A DNA stretch of 40,326 nt from Pirellulales bacterium (GCA_016936015.1 JAFGPV010000007.1:1-40326), one strand, 5' to 3'; shown: positions 27,653 to 37,129, counted from the stretch's first letter. Notes: a model not told the origin generated them from the letters alone. Numbers and translations: made by a program.

Positions 27653-28601
27653 TCCAGCGGGCGAGAAGGGTGCTGCCGGCGTGGACCTTCTGGCCGACGC
27701 CTACCAGGATTTGTAAATCTTCCGCCGCGGGCAGGATCAGCTCGGTGCGGGAACCGAACTTGATCATGCCGAATTTTTCGCCCCGGCCGACGACCTCTCC
27801 CGGCCGCAATCCGCAGACGATCCGCCGGGCGATCTTGCCGGAAATCTGCCGGACGATCAGCCGCCGGTGCGGCGGCCGCTCCTCCTCCAGGGCAATCCAC
27901 ATATTCTCATTCTCCACCGCGCTGACCGGGAGCATCGCGTTGTGGAACTTGCCCGGGTGGTAGCGCAGCCCGATCACCCGCGATTCGACCGGTGCGCGGT
28001 TGATGTGGACGTTGAATATGGAAAGGAATATCCCGATCCGCACCGCCGGACCGCTTATAAATTCATTCTCTTCCATCGGGGTGATATCGACCACTTTGCC
28101 GTCGGCGGGCGAGACCAGGGCGTCCGGCCGATCGGGAATGGTTCGGGGCGGGTCGCGGAAGAAGGAAACGAGCCATCCCAGGACCACCGCCGGGATCCAC
28201 GCCAGGGGCCAGAAATAGATCCCGACGAGAACCGTCGCCGCCAGAAGCGGCAGTCCCAGGATCAGCAATTCCGCCCAACCCCAGGAGGCCAGGGGGATCT
28301 TTTCGCGCCAACGGAAAGGGTTCTCGGCCGGTTCCCAGTCGCAGGCACAGAGGTTGCGGCAGAGCTTCAGGTCCCGGGGATCGAGGATTTCGTGCGGGGC
28401 GCCCGCGGCGCTGCCGCGCCGCCGGTCGGCCATCCGCCGCACGTAGCGGGCCCGAAACCGCTTCAGCCGCCACCGCCGCCATCGCCCCCACGCTGCTTCC
28501 ATGCGGTAACAAACGCCTCCACCCGGTTGCACGGAGTGGATATTCTCTGGCAAGGGTTGCGGCGCCGCACGGACGGCGGGAGACGACAGAGTAGTGCTCA
28601 T
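27633..28601 (-). CDS. psd: Phosphatidylserine decarboxylase proenzyme
   Basis: Protein of 322 residues. It converts phosphatidylserine to phosphatidylethanolamine using a self-made pyruvoyl group. The cleavage site is the GS of MIKFGSRTELILP (residues about 275-287). Other family motifs are SPADGKV, LSIFNVHINRAPV and GKFHNA. A hydrophobic segment at about residues 112-150 anchors it to the inner membrane. The N-terminal ~100 residues are basic, Arg-rich and not conserved in the family, so the true start may be downstream of 28601, for example at Met34 or Met57. The C-terminus (NPPPNP) runs into GGGATTA repeats. It is first gene of the psd-pssA-ribE-ksgA group. Confidence 0.92.
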   Translation of the reverse strand: MSTTLSSPAVRAAPQPLPENIHSVQPGGGVCYRMEAAWGRWRRWRLKRFRARYVRRMADRRRGSAAGAPHEILDPRDLKLCRNLCACDWEPAENPFRWREKIPLASWGWAELLILGLPLLAATVLVGIYFWPLAWIPAVVLGWLVSFFRDPPRTIPDRPDALVSPADGKVVDITPMEENEFISGPAVRIGIFLSIFNVHINRAPVESRVIGLRYHPGKFHNAMLPVSAVENENMWIALEEERPPHRRLIVRQISGKIARRIVCGLRPGEVVGRGEKFGMIKFGSRTELILPAAEDLQILVGVGQKVHAGSTLLARWNPPPNP

Positions 28602-28751
28602 CGAATAATCGGGCGTTTTTTCTGCAAGGTTATAATCCGGTTAAACCTCTATCGTACCCCCTCCGAGGGAAGCTGAAAAGGACTCCGCCACCCCCGCTGG
28701 TCAGACGCAGTGCGATGGGACAAAATAGCCGATTCGTTGATTCTCGCAATT

Positions 28752-28829
28752 CCAACGCCCCGGGATGGCAATCCCGGGAGTTAGTCAGTCCGCCGATCCA
28801 CCCCCGGGATTGCCATCCCGGGGCGTTGG
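28752..28829. repeat. Palindrome family B, full-length copy upstream of eno
   Basis: Arms 28752-28778 and 28803-28829 are perfect 27-bp reverse complements (core CGCCCCGGGATGGCAATCCC) with a 24-nt loop. The element lies 63 bp before the eno start. Related copies are at 22010 and 39107. Confidence 0.92.
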
Positions 28830-28867
28830 AGGGCGTGGTCTGCGAAAAAACGCGACGACAACCCTAA

Positions 28868-30175
<1,308 letters not shown>

Positions 30176-30196
30176 TCGGCCCAACTTCTTTTCCCG

Positions 30197-31183
30197 CTAA
30201 AACCATTTCGCCAGGGAAAAGTAGACCAGCAGCGTCAGCAGGTCGGAGACGGCCAGCACCACGGGTCCGGCGGCCACGTGCGGATCGCGGCGCATCAGCC
30301 GCAGGAGCGTGGGCAGCAGTACGCCCAGGCCGGCCGCCGCCGTCATGCCCAAGGCAATCCCCAACAGCAGGCAGACCGTCAACTCCTGTTGGCCCCAGAA
30401 GCTCTGGGCCAGGAAGGCCACTACGACGCCGCTGACCAATCCCAGCAGCAAGGCTCGGGCCATCTCCGAGCGGATTCGGCCCGCCAGGCTGCGGAGCGTC
30501 GGCGGACGGCCGCGGAGAAATTGGAGCGTGAGGCTGACCGACTGCACGCTGACGCTCTCCGAGAGGGCCAGCACCACCGGCATGAACAGGGCCAGGGCGG
30601 TCAGGCGTTGCAATTCCGCTTCAAAAAACCCGGCCAGCAGGGCCGCCGCGATGCCGCCGATGATATTGCACAGCAGCCAGGGAAATCGGTAGCGGAAGGC
30701 CCGCAGCAAAGACGCCTGCTGCGCTTCGGTCAGGTGAATGCCGATCAATTGGAACAAATCGTCGAAATGCTCGTGGCGTTCCAATTCGCCCAGCTCCTCG
30801 GTGTACAGCTCCACGTCGACCACGCCCACGATCCGGCCGGCAACATCGACCACCGGAAAGGCCAGCAGCCGGTGGAGGATGAAAAAGTCGCAGGCCTCCT
30901 CCACCGTAGCCGTCTCCGGCAGGGCAACGACCTCGCGGACCGTGATCGCCGAGACCGGCGTCTCAGGCGGACTGAGCAACAAGCGCCGCGCCGGCAGGAC
31001 CCCTTGCAGGCGGTTCTCCCCGTCGATGACGTAAAAGTACACGATTCGTCCCCCCGGCGCCTGCCGGTGGAGCGCTTCCAGCGCCTCGCCGACCGTCCGC
31101 CCGGCCTCGATCCGGGCGAAATCCCGCCGCATGTGCAGCGTCACGGAATCGTTCAGATGATGCGTGAGAAAGCGTTCGGACAT
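30197..31183 (-). CDS. MgtE-like divalent cation transporter, without N domain
   Basis: Protein of 328 residues, shorter than typical MgtE (about 450). It begins directly with two CBS domains (residues about 10-135; ITVREVVALPETATVEEACDFF and FPVVDVAGRIVGVVDV) and lacks the N-terminal superhelical Mg2+ sensor. The membrane part has five helices: FPWLLCNIIGGIAAALLAGF, LALFMPVVLALSESVSVQS, and RRDPHVAAGPVVLAVSDLLTLLVYF, which keeps the MgtE pattern D-P-x-V-A-x-G-P-...-D. The usual GGNxGxQS after helix 2 is replaced by SESVSVQS, so the ion selectivity may differ. It probably imports Mg2+ or another divalent ion across the inner membrane. It is convergent with eno. Confidence 0.85.
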   Translation of the reverse strand: MSERFLTHHLNDSVTLHMRRDFARIEAGRTVGEALEALHRQAPGGRIVYFYVIDGENRLQGVLPARRLLLSPPETPVSAITVREVVALPETATVEEACDFFILHRLLAFPVVDVAGRIVGVVDVELYTEELGELERHEHFDDLFQLIGIHLTEAQQASLLRAFRYRFPWLLCNIIGGIAAALLAGFFEAELQRLTALALFMPVVLALSESVSVQSVSLTLQFLRGRPPTLRSLAGRIRSEMARALLLGLVSGVVVAFLAQSFWGQQELTVCLLLGIALGMTAAAGLGVLLPTLLRLMRRDPHVAAGPVVLAVSDLLTLLVYFSLAKWF

Positions 31184-31218
31184 GAATCTTTACCGTTCTT
31201 TTGCGGCAGAATTGAAAA

Positions 31219-31638
31219 TCACCCCCCGATCTCCGACGTGCAGTTAGGACACCGCGTGGCTCGCAGCGGGATCGCCGAGAAGCAGCGGGGGCAATCCTTC
31301 GTGGTCGGCGCCGCGGGGGGCGGTTCCCGCTTCAGCCGGTTGAGTTGCTTGATTACCAGGAAAATGGCAAAGGCGACGATCACGAAATCGACGACCGTGT
31401 TGATGAACGTCCCGTAACTAATCACTACCGCAGGGACCTCACCGCTTTTTTCCCGAAGCGTAATGGCCAAGCTGGAGAAATCCATGTTCCCCAGCAAGAC
31501 TCCGAGGGGGGGCATAATGACGTCGCTCACCAGCGAAGAGACGATCTTGCCGAACGCCCCGCCGATGATGATGCCCACCGCCATGTCGACCACGTTGCCC
31601 CGCAGGGCAAACTCCTTGAATTCTTTCATCATACCCAT
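31219..31638 (-). CDS. mscL: Large-conductance mechanosensitive channel with C-terminal zinc ribbon
   Basis: Protein of 139 residues from ATG 31638, with AGGAGG 6-7 nt upstream. It opens under membrane tension to release solutes. It has the short amphipathic N-terminus [21 protein letters not shown]1 [19 protein letters not shown], the [23 protein letters not shown]2, and the KQLNRLKR basic linker. Instead of the usual C-terminal helix bundle it ends in a short zinc ribbon with two CxxC pairs ([18 protein letters not shown]). Four Cys at the cytoplasmic end could bind Zn2+ and hold the pentamer or sense redox state. The longer reading to 31686 adds sequence without family support. It is 34 bp downstream of the mgtE-like start, on the same strand. 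Confidence 0.93.
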   Translation of the reverse strand: MGMMKEFKEFALRGNVVDMAVGIIIGGAFGKIVSSLVSDVIMPPLGVLLGNMDFSSLAITLREKSGEVPAVVISYGTFINTVVDFVIVAFAIFLVIKQLNRLKREPPPAAPTTKDCPRCFSAIPLRATRCPNCTSEIGG

Positions 31639-31763
31639 GATAGGCCTCCTGTGAGAAAAAAAGGAAGAACCGACGAGCAACCACAACCCGGCAGGGCATT
31701 TTACCGCCTTTCTCCGTCTTCGGCGAGTCGTCAGCGGAAGATCGAGGGATAGGGATTTGTCTT

Positions 31764-31775
31764 AAGACCGGTCTT
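31764..31775. promoter_or_regulatory. Perfect 12-bp palindrome between divergent mscL and GYF_2 genes
   Basis: AAGACCGGTCTT lies in the 212-bp gap between mscL (leftward) and the GYF_2 gene (rightward), a normal place for an operator. I cannot place a convincing promoter around it. Confidence 0.25.
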
Positions 31776-31850
31776 GAAAATCCCGCCCGCTTTAGCGATG
31801 ATGGGCATGCGCGGGATTGCCGTAAATCTTATCTGTAGAAAGGCGTGTTT

Positions 31851-33011
31851 ATGGGACCGGTGGAATGGTATTACGCCCGGGGGGAGAAGCAGCAGGGGCC
31901 GGTGCCGTCGGCCGAATTGAAGCGGCTGGCGGCCGCCGGGCAGTTGCGGCCCGACGACTTGGTGTGGCGGGAAGGGCTGGCCGAATGGACGGCCGCGCGG
32001 AACGTCCAGGGGCTGTTCGAGGAGTTGGCCCGGCCGGCCGCCGCCGGAACGGCCGGGGTGAAAGGCATTTCCATTCCGCCGCAGGTCGTCACTCCACCCG
32101 CAGGACCGGCGCCGGTGCCCGCCGCCGCGCAGCCGGCCGCCCGGCCGCTAGCAACCTTGTGGGGCGGCCGGCACTTCTTCGACGTCCTCCTGGATTACCT
32201 CCGGCAGCTCATTCCCTCCCGGTTTGTCGAGGCGACGGCACAAGTGATGGAACGCGTGGGAAGGATCGGGCTGTTGGCCGGGATGGGGCTCTGCCTGCTG
32301 TTTGGCTTGACGGTTTCCATCCAGAACAACCAGATGATAGCGGTGATCGTGGGGATTATGGTGTTTCTCACGTTGGCGGTATTACAATACGGGGCGGGCA
32401 AGTTCTGCGCCGCTTTGGAGCGCCTGAATCACACCACAACCTACGTGGTTTGTTCGACGGCTTTTCTGGATTGGTCGGCGTTGTTGTTTCTGCTGACGGC
32501 GGTCGGCGTGCTGCTCGGAACGATCGTCGCCGCCCTGGAGGCCGAAAGACCGATGTTTTTTCTCTACGGTCTCGGGGGATTCGTCGTTTGCCTCTATCTG
32601 GCCATGATTGCCCTGCGTCCCGAGTCGATTCAGATTTCCGTTTCTCCCGAAATTCGGGCGGGAGAAGAGGCGATCGGCGTCTTTTCGTTCGCTTTGAAAT
32701 CATTGGTTCGGCTCACACCGGTGCTCTTCGGGACGGGCGTGGCCGTGGGGTGTCTGTCGATGGCCTACACCTGCGTGTTGCTCTTCGTGAAATCCACCCT
32801 TGACGCCGTCTCCGGCGCTGGCCCGGCTCAATCAATCCTCTTGTATTCCGCGGTCCTGCCCATCGCAGCGTATCTGCTCTTTCTTCTGTATGTCCTCCTG
32901 GTCGAGGTCTGCCGCGCGCTCTTGGTTTTGCCCGGCAAATTGGATAAAATCTCCGGCGAGGAAGAGGAAGGGGAATCAAATAACCCGCCGGATTCAGAAT
33001 CCCCTCGATAA
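31851..33011 (+). CDS. GYF_2-domain membrane protein
   Basis: Protein of 386 residues. ATG 31851 is preferred because GAAAGG ends 7 nt upstream. GTG 31845 in the same frame is too close to it. The first 60 residues are a GYF_2 domain (EWYYARGEKQQGPVPSAELKRL, WREGLAEWTAA), a cytoplasmic peptide-binding module common in Planctomycetes. A Pro/Ala linker follows, then about five or six membrane helices (LLAGMGLCLLFGLTVSI, IAVIVGIMVFLTLAVLQ, LLFLLTAVGVLLGTIVAAL, FFLYGLGGFVVCLYLAM, AAYLLFLLYVLLVEVC). The acidic C-terminal tail is soluble. Probably a membrane scaffold. The substrate or partner is unknown. Confidence 0.75.
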   Translation: MGPVEWYYARGEKQQGPVPSAELKRLAAAGQLRPDDLVWREGLAEWTAARNVQGLFEELARPAAAGTAGVKGISIPPQVVTPPAGPAPVPAAAQPAARPLATLWGGRHFFDVLLDYLRQLIPSRFVEATAQVMERVGRIGLLAGMGLCLLFGLTVSIQNNQMIAVIVGIMVFLTLAVLQYGAGKFCAALERLNHTTTYVVCSTAFLDWSALLFLLTAVGVLLGTIVAALEAERPMFFLYGLGGFVVCLYLAMIALRPESIQISVSPEIRAGEEAIGVFSFALKSLVRLTPVLFGTGVAVGCLSMAYTCVLLFVKSTLDAVSGAGPAQSILLYSAVLPIAAYLLFLLYVLLVEVCRALLVLPGKLDKISGEEEEGESNNPPDSESPR

Positions 33012-33064
33012 TCCCCGGTGAACTCCCGGGGGCTAGGGACACACTATTGAAAAGGACCAACAAG

Positions 33065-34315
33065 ATGCAACTGCCCAAATACTCCCTCGGCGTCGGCGAC
33101 CGTTTCGCCCACGAAGGCCCCGCTCAGCTCGACGCGCTGATCCTCGCCCGGCAACGCGGCGTGGCGATCGCCCCGGTGTGGAACAAGTCGCACCGCGAGC
33201 ATACGATCGTCGGCAGCCGGCCGGCGGACGCCCGCGCCGAGGCCGATCACGCGGTCCGGCTGCGGGGCTGGTCGGAGCCGTATTTCGTCGACGCCGACCA
33301 CGTCGGCCTGAAAACGGTGGACGCCTTCCTCGACTGCTGCGACTTCTTCACGCTCGACGTGGCCGACTGGATCGGCCGGCCGACGGATCCGGAAGCCCTC
33401 AGCCGGTTCGCCGCCCGGTGCGGCAAGCTGGTCGGCCGGCTGACGATCCCGGGGATCGACGAGCCGGTGGAAATCACCGAGGCGCTGGTGGCCGCCGCGG
33501 GGAAGAAATTCCTGGCCGCCGTGCAGGAGGCCGGGCGGATCTACCGGCACGTCGCCGAGGCGAAGCAGGACTCGCCGCCGGTGATCGAACTGTCGATGGA
33601 CGAGACCGACCAGCCGCAGACGCCGGTCGAGATGCTGCTGATCCTCGCAGCGGCGGCGGACGAGGCGATCCCCGTCCAAACGGTCGCCCCGCGGTTCAGC
33701 GGCCGGTTCAACAAGGGCGTCGATTACGTCGGTGACGTCGCCCAATTCCGCCGGGAATTTGAAGAAGACCTGGCCGTCATCGCCTGGTCCGTTCGCGAGT
33801 TCGGCCTGCCGGAGAACCTCAAGCTCAGCGTCCATTCGGGCAGCGACAAGTTCTCGATCTACGGCCCGATCCGCAAGGCCCTGAAGCAATTCGACACGGG
33901 CATCCATCTGAAGACCGCCGGCACTACGTGGCTGGAGGAGTTGATCGGCCTGGCCGCGGCAGGCGGCGACGGCCTGGAAATCGCCAAGGAGATCTACGCC
34001 GCGGCGCTGGCCCGCTGCGACGAACTTTGCGGCCCGTACGCCTCAGTGGTCGATATCGACCGCGCCCGGCTGCCCAGTGCCGACGTCGTGCGGGCCTGGG
34101 ACGGCGAGAGTTTTGCCCAGGCGCTCCGCCACGAGCCGGCCTGCCCCCAATACAACCCCCATCTCCGCCAACTCCTGCACGTCGGCTACAAGCTGGCTGC
34201 CGAAATGGGCGGCCGCTTCACCGCGGCGTTGGAAAAACACGCCCCGGTGATCGCCGCGGGCGTCACCGAAAACCTCTACCAACGGCACATCTGCCCGCTG
34301 TTCCTGGACGAATGA
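33065..34315 (+). CDS. UxaE-like tagaturonate/fructuronate epimerase family protein
   Basis: Protein of 416 residues from ATG 33065, with AAGGA 8 nt upstream. It looks like a TIM-barrel of the UxaE (tagaturonate epimerase) family: YSLGVGDRFAHEGPAQLDAL, SEPYFVDADHVGLKTVDAFL, VIELSMDETDQPQTPVEML, VAPRFSGRFNKGVDYVGD, LKLSVHSGSDKFSIYGPI and YNPHLRQLLHVGYKLAAEM. The conserved His, Asp and Glu (DADHVG, SMDETD, SVHSGSDK, LLHVGYK) can bind a metal ion. The family interconverts tagaturonate and fructuronate in uronate catabolism. No uxa or kdg gene is nearby, so the substrate here could differ. I am fairly sure of the family. Confidence 0.65.
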   Translation: MQLPKYSLGVGDRFAHEGPAQLDALILARQRGVAIAPVWNKSHREHTIVGSRPADARAEADHAVRLRGWSEPYFVDADHVGLKTVDAFLDCCDFFTLDVADWIGRPTDPEALSRFAARCGKLVGRLTIPGIDEPVEITEALVAAAGKKFLAAVQEAGRIYRHVAEAKQDSPPVIELSMDETDQPQTPVEMLLILAAAADEAIPVQTVAPRFSGRFNKGVDYVGDVAQFRREFEEDLAVIAWSVREFGLPENLKLSVHSGSDKFSIYGPIRKALKQFDTGIHLKTAGTTWLEELIGLAAAGGDGLEIAKEIYAAALARCDELCGPYASVVDIDRARLPSADVVRAWDGESFAQALRHEPACPQYNPHLRQLLHVGYKLAAEMGGRFTAALEKHAPVIAAGVTENLYQRHICPLFLDE

Positions 34316-34408
34316 GGAGAGACAGGAGGCCAGACAATAATAAGGAGAGACAGGAGGCCAGACATTCTTGTCTGGCAAAAATGAGACAGGCAGGAATGCC
34401 TGTCCTCC
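34315..34408. repeat. Tandem and palindromic repeats between the epimerase and the synthase gene
   Basis: A 22-nt unit (AGGAGAGACAGGAGGCCAGA plus CA) occurs twice, at 34315-34336 and 34343-34364. The hairpin CCAGACA-TTCT-TGTCTGG (34358-34375) and the family G palindrome (34385-34404, copy 2) follow. The two convergent genes end in it, so it may serve as terminator for both. Confidence 0.75.
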
Positions 34409-34413
34409 TTATT

Positions 34414-35577
34414 TCAGGCAATCCGCTGCAGCGCGTCCAACAGCGCGTCGATCATCTCCGGCGTATGGGTGGCAAAGACGGCCAGCCGCAGGGCGCCCTC
34501 GGAACCGAGGCCGGCGTAGGCGGCCAGGTAGGCCACGGCAATCTCCCGCTCGAACAACTCCCGCTGGATCCGCCGCATGTTCACGGCGTCGCCGATTGTC
34601 AGGCAGATGATCGGCACCGGCGTATCGTCGACGGCAAATCCCAACTGCCGCAGTCCGGTTTTCAGCCGCTGCACGTTGGTTCCCAGGCGTTCGCGCAGCC
34701 CCGGATCGGCCTGGATCAATTCCAATGCCTTCGCCGCCGCCGCGGCCACCGGCGCCGGCGGGGCGCTGGCGCCGTCGTACCAGTGCGAAGCCGATTTCAC
34801 CCGATCGAGAAACGCTTCGCTGGCGGGGATCACGCCGCCGTAACCTCCCAGGGCCTTGCTCATCGTGGCCGTGAGGAAATGCCGCCCGCCGAAAGCGTTC
34901 AGTCCTTCCTTCGCCAGCCCGAAATACTCCCAGGTCCCCCGGCCGCCCGTCCCCAAGACGCCCACGGCATGCGCGTCGTCGACCAGCACGACGCCTTCCG
35001 GATAGTCTTGCAGAACCTGCACGTACTCGTCTAGCGGTGCGATCGAGCCTCGGGCGGCGAACACGCCGTCGCTGAGCACCAGGGGCCGGCCGCCCGGCGG
35101 AAGCCGCCGTTTCAGCTTCTCGGCCAGGTCGCCCGCGTCCCGATGCCGGAACCGATGCCCGGGCAGCTCGGTAGATGCCGCCGCTTCGAGCGCCGAATAA
35201 TGCGACAGCTCATCGACAAACAACACGTCAAAAGCATCGTTGAGCGCGGCCAGCATAATGCCGTTTCCCGCATAGCCCGAGGCGAAGCAAAACGCGCATT
35301 GCGTGCCGAAGAATTCCGCCGCCCGACGTTCCGCCTCCAGCACCGGCGGCGAGTTGCCCAGTCCCGCCCGGGTCGTGGCCGAATGAACACCATACTTCTG
35401 AACCGCCTCGCAGGCCGCCCGGATCACCTCCGGATGCCCCTGCAAGCCCAGATACCCCGTCCCCACGAAATACAAACACCGCCGCCCGTCAATGACGGTA
35501 TACGCCCCTGGCGGACTTTGCATGAGAGGTGGAGTGAATTGGCCGGTTGGTTTTGAGTTTTTCACAGTCGCCCCCAA
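34414..35577 (-). CDS. Alpha-oxoamine synthase (BioF/Kbl-type PLP enzyme)
   Basis: Protein of 387 residues, normal length for the family that condenses an amino acid with an acyl-CoA or acyl-ACP and releases CO2. Motifs: YLGLQGHPEVIRAACEAVQKYG, FASGYAGNGIM, VDELSHYSALEAA, VLVDDAHAVGVLG (Asp and His over the PLP ring), and the PLP Lys in ATMSKALGGYGGVI. The C-terminal domain has TPVPIICLTIGD and LRLAVFATHTPEMID. It could be 8-amino-7-oxononanoate synthase, 2-amino-3-ketobutyrate ligase or a serine-palmitoyl-like enzyme. No biotin or threonine-catabolism gene adjoins, so I leave the substrate open. The start at 35577 is not fixed by a ribosome binding site. Confidence 0.85.
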   Translation of the reverse strand: MGATVKNSKPTGQFTPPLMQSPPGAYTVIDGRRCLYFVGTGYLGLQGHPEVIRAACEAVQKYGVHSATTRAGLGNSPPVLEAERRAAEFFGTQCAFCFASGYAGNGIMLAALNDAFDVLFVDELSHYSALEAAASTELPGHRFRHRDAGDLAEKLKRRLPPGGRPLVLSDGVFAARGSIAPLDEYVQVLQDYPEGVVLVDDAHAVGVLGTGGRGTWEYFGLAKEGLNAFGGRHFLTATMSKALGGYGGVIPASEAFLDRVKSASHWYDGASAPPAPVAAAAAKALELIQADPGLRERLGTNVQRLKTGLRQLGFAVDDTPVPIICLTIGDAVNMRRIQRELFEREIAVAYLAAYAGLGSEGALRLAVFATHTPEMIDALLDALQRIA

Positions 35578-35698
35578 GTATGTTATCCATGTCTCAGCAG
35601 GTGATATCGAGTCATCAAGAGAATTGTAAACGAAGAGACGGTGCCATTTCCAGGGTGGAAGCCCTGGGAGGGAGTCTCTTTTTTCCCCTTATTTCCGG

Positions 35699-35727
35699 TT
35701 GGTTAATCACCGATTTTGTGATATATT
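35699..35727 (+). promoter_or_regulatory. Promoter and operator-like repeat of the VapBC-like pair, leaderless layout
   Basis: TTGGTT (35699-35704) and TATATT (35722-35727) are 17 nt apart, and the -10 box ends 6 nt before ATG 35734. The spacer contains ATCAC (35706-35710) and GTGAT (35718-35722), an inverted repeat that the antitoxin could bind. Confidence 0.55.
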
Positions 35728-35733
35728 GACATT

Positions 35734-35979
35734 ATGGAAGCCAACCATGAGATCAACCTGACTAACCTGGATCCGGAGCACCTCCGTGCATTCGAGGACG
35801 TCATCGGAGTGCCGTTGCATCGGAACCAGCGTCTCGTTATTCAGGTAACCGACTCTCCTCGACCCGCACAGTCCTTAAGCGATTGGAAGAAGGTATACGA
35901 CGAATTGACCGAGGAACAAATCGAGTCTATTGATCGCGACCTGAATACGCGAGCCAACCTCACCCGTCATCTGCCTTAG
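35734..35979 (+). CDS. Small protein, probable antitoxin of the PIN toxin
   Basis: Protein of 81 residues. It has a short strand-helix N-terminal part (EINLTNLDPEHLRAFEDVIG), a middle strand (RNQRLVIQVTD) and an acidic C-terminal helix (EEQIESIDRDLNTRANLT). I do not recognise a named DNA-binding family with confidence. Position argues for an antitoxin: it ends 3 nt before a PIN-domain toxin start and has its own promoter with an inverted repeat in the spacer. The C-terminal helix would be the part that blocks the toxin active site. No ribosome binding site is present, which fits leaderless initiation. Confidence 0.6.
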   Translation: MEANHEINLTNLDPEHLRAFEDVIGVPLHRNQRLVIQVTDSPRPAQSLSDWKKVYDELTEEQIESIDRDLNTRANLTRHLP

Positions 35980-35982
35980 CCC

Positions 35983-36393
35983 ATGGACGATACACTGCTG
36001 GATACGGACATCCTGTCTGAGATCCTGAAGGCCAAAAATCCGCAAGTCATGCAGACCGCGGAACGCTATTTGGCCCAGCATCAACGGTTTGCATTTTCTG
36101 CGATTACCTTTTACGAAATACTCCGGGGACTGCGTGCAAACCAGGCCCTTCGCGCCTTAAACGAATTTCTCCGTCTTGCCGAGGATAGTGAAATCCTCCC
36201 AATCTCCCTTCCCTTCCTCAAGCGGGCGGCGGACCTCTGGGGAGAAGCCCGTCAAAGCGGCCGCCCCCGAAATGATACCGATCTCATCATCGCAGCGACC
36301 GCACTGGAGACGCGCCGTGTTCTGGTCACGGGAAACACAACCCACTTCGCGTGGATCCCGGGCTTATCCTTGATGGATTGGCGGGCTGCTTGA
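35983..36393 (+). CDS. VapC-like PIN-domain toxin
   Basis: Protein of 136 residues, usual VapC length. The four acidic positions of the PIN fold are present: Asp8 and Asp-rich start in LLDTDILSEILK, Glu in FYEILRGLRA, and Asp in NDTDLIIAATALE, followed by VLVTGNTTHFAWIPGL. PIN toxins are Mg2+-dependent RNases that halt translation. It begins 3 nt after the stop of the small upstream gene, so the two form an operon. It marks the left end of a lower-GC island. Confidence 0.88.
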   Translation: MDDTLLDTDILSEILKAKNPQVMQTAERYLAQHQRFAFSAITFYEILRGLRANQALRALNEFLRLAEDSEILPISLPFLKRAADLWGEARQSGRPRNDTDLIIAATALETRRVLVTGNTTHFAWIPGLSLMDWRAA

Positions 36394-36438
36394 TCGGATC
36401 GGTTCGAGGGTGGAGTTACATAAGATGTCCCTCGATTC

Positions 36439-36996
36439 CTATTTCAATTTCTTCTCAATTTGCTTCCAGGCATTCAGAAACGTGGTGAAGTCTCGATTAT
36501 CATCTGAAAACCGATCAAGGGCGAGGAGTTCTTGATCTCCTTTGGATAGATCCCGAGTTTCCCAACACCGTTTGCTCTTTGTGACCCAGAAATAGGAGTG
36601 AATGCGTTTTTTAGGCGTGGCGTGAATGTCCTTTAACCGACGCCGCAGAGTCTTTGGTGGCAGAATGATAAAGCTTGGTTTTTTCTCCACGAAGGAAGGA
36701 AGTACAAAGACCCAAAAATCAGCATTCGATTTTTGGATCTTCGTCAGATCGTGAGTCCACCATCCGGCTGCGAGGAGAGTGCTTTGGAGAAGTGGAGACC
36801 GCGATGCGTGAGTGAGGCTGAAGTCCTTTGAGAATTTAACTTGCAAGGACACTGTTTTCTGGTTTCTGGAATCCGTTAAAAGGAGGTCGATGCCGGTGTC
36901 TTTGGAAGGAATCCAGACATTCCAGCGGGGATACGTCTGTTCGATGTGGGCTCCAACCAGGTATTCACCGATGTGGACCGTAAAAAGTGGTTTCAT
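36439..36996 (-). CDS. Restriction-like nuclease fold (PD-(D/E)XK) protein
   Basis: Protein of 185 residues from ATG 36996 (a TTG lies one codon upstream). The N-terminal half has the nuclease pattern HIGEYLVGAHIE, then GIDLLLTD and VSLQVKFSKDF: D, then Q-x-K on the next strand, as in PD-(D/E)XK and DUF4365-like endonucleases. The rest is basic and Phe/Trp-rich (WWTHDLTKI, FWVFVLPSFVEKK). Base composition is lower in GC than in the housekeeping genes, suggesting acquisition. Its target is unknown. A defence or toxin role is likely because it lies between two toxin-antitoxin pairs. No obvious partner methylase adjoins. Confidence 0.6.
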   Translation of the reverse strand: MKPLFTVHIGEYLVGAHIEQTYPRWNVWIPSKDTGIDLLLTDSRNQKTVSLQVKFSKDFSLTHASRSPLLQSTLLAAGWWTHDLTKIQKSNADFWVFVLPSFVEKKPSFIILPPKTLRRRLKDIHATPKKRIHSYFWVTKSKRCWETRDLSKGDQELLALDRFSDDNRDFTTFLNAWKQIEKKLK

Positions 36997-37129
36997 CAAC
37001 TTTTCCAGTGAATGAATAGAAAAAGGTAAATTTTAACATTCGTGAATTATTCAGAAATTCAGCGAGTGGGATAGATAAAAGAGCAGAGATGGCTTTTGAG
37101 TAATCCGTTTGTCGGAGTAATACAGGTAA

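Noticed and set aside
31764-31775. AAGACCGGTCTT as proven operator
   Set aside because: A 12-bp palindrome in a GC-rich gap can occur by chance and no promoter overlaps it convincingly; kept only as a low-confidence site.
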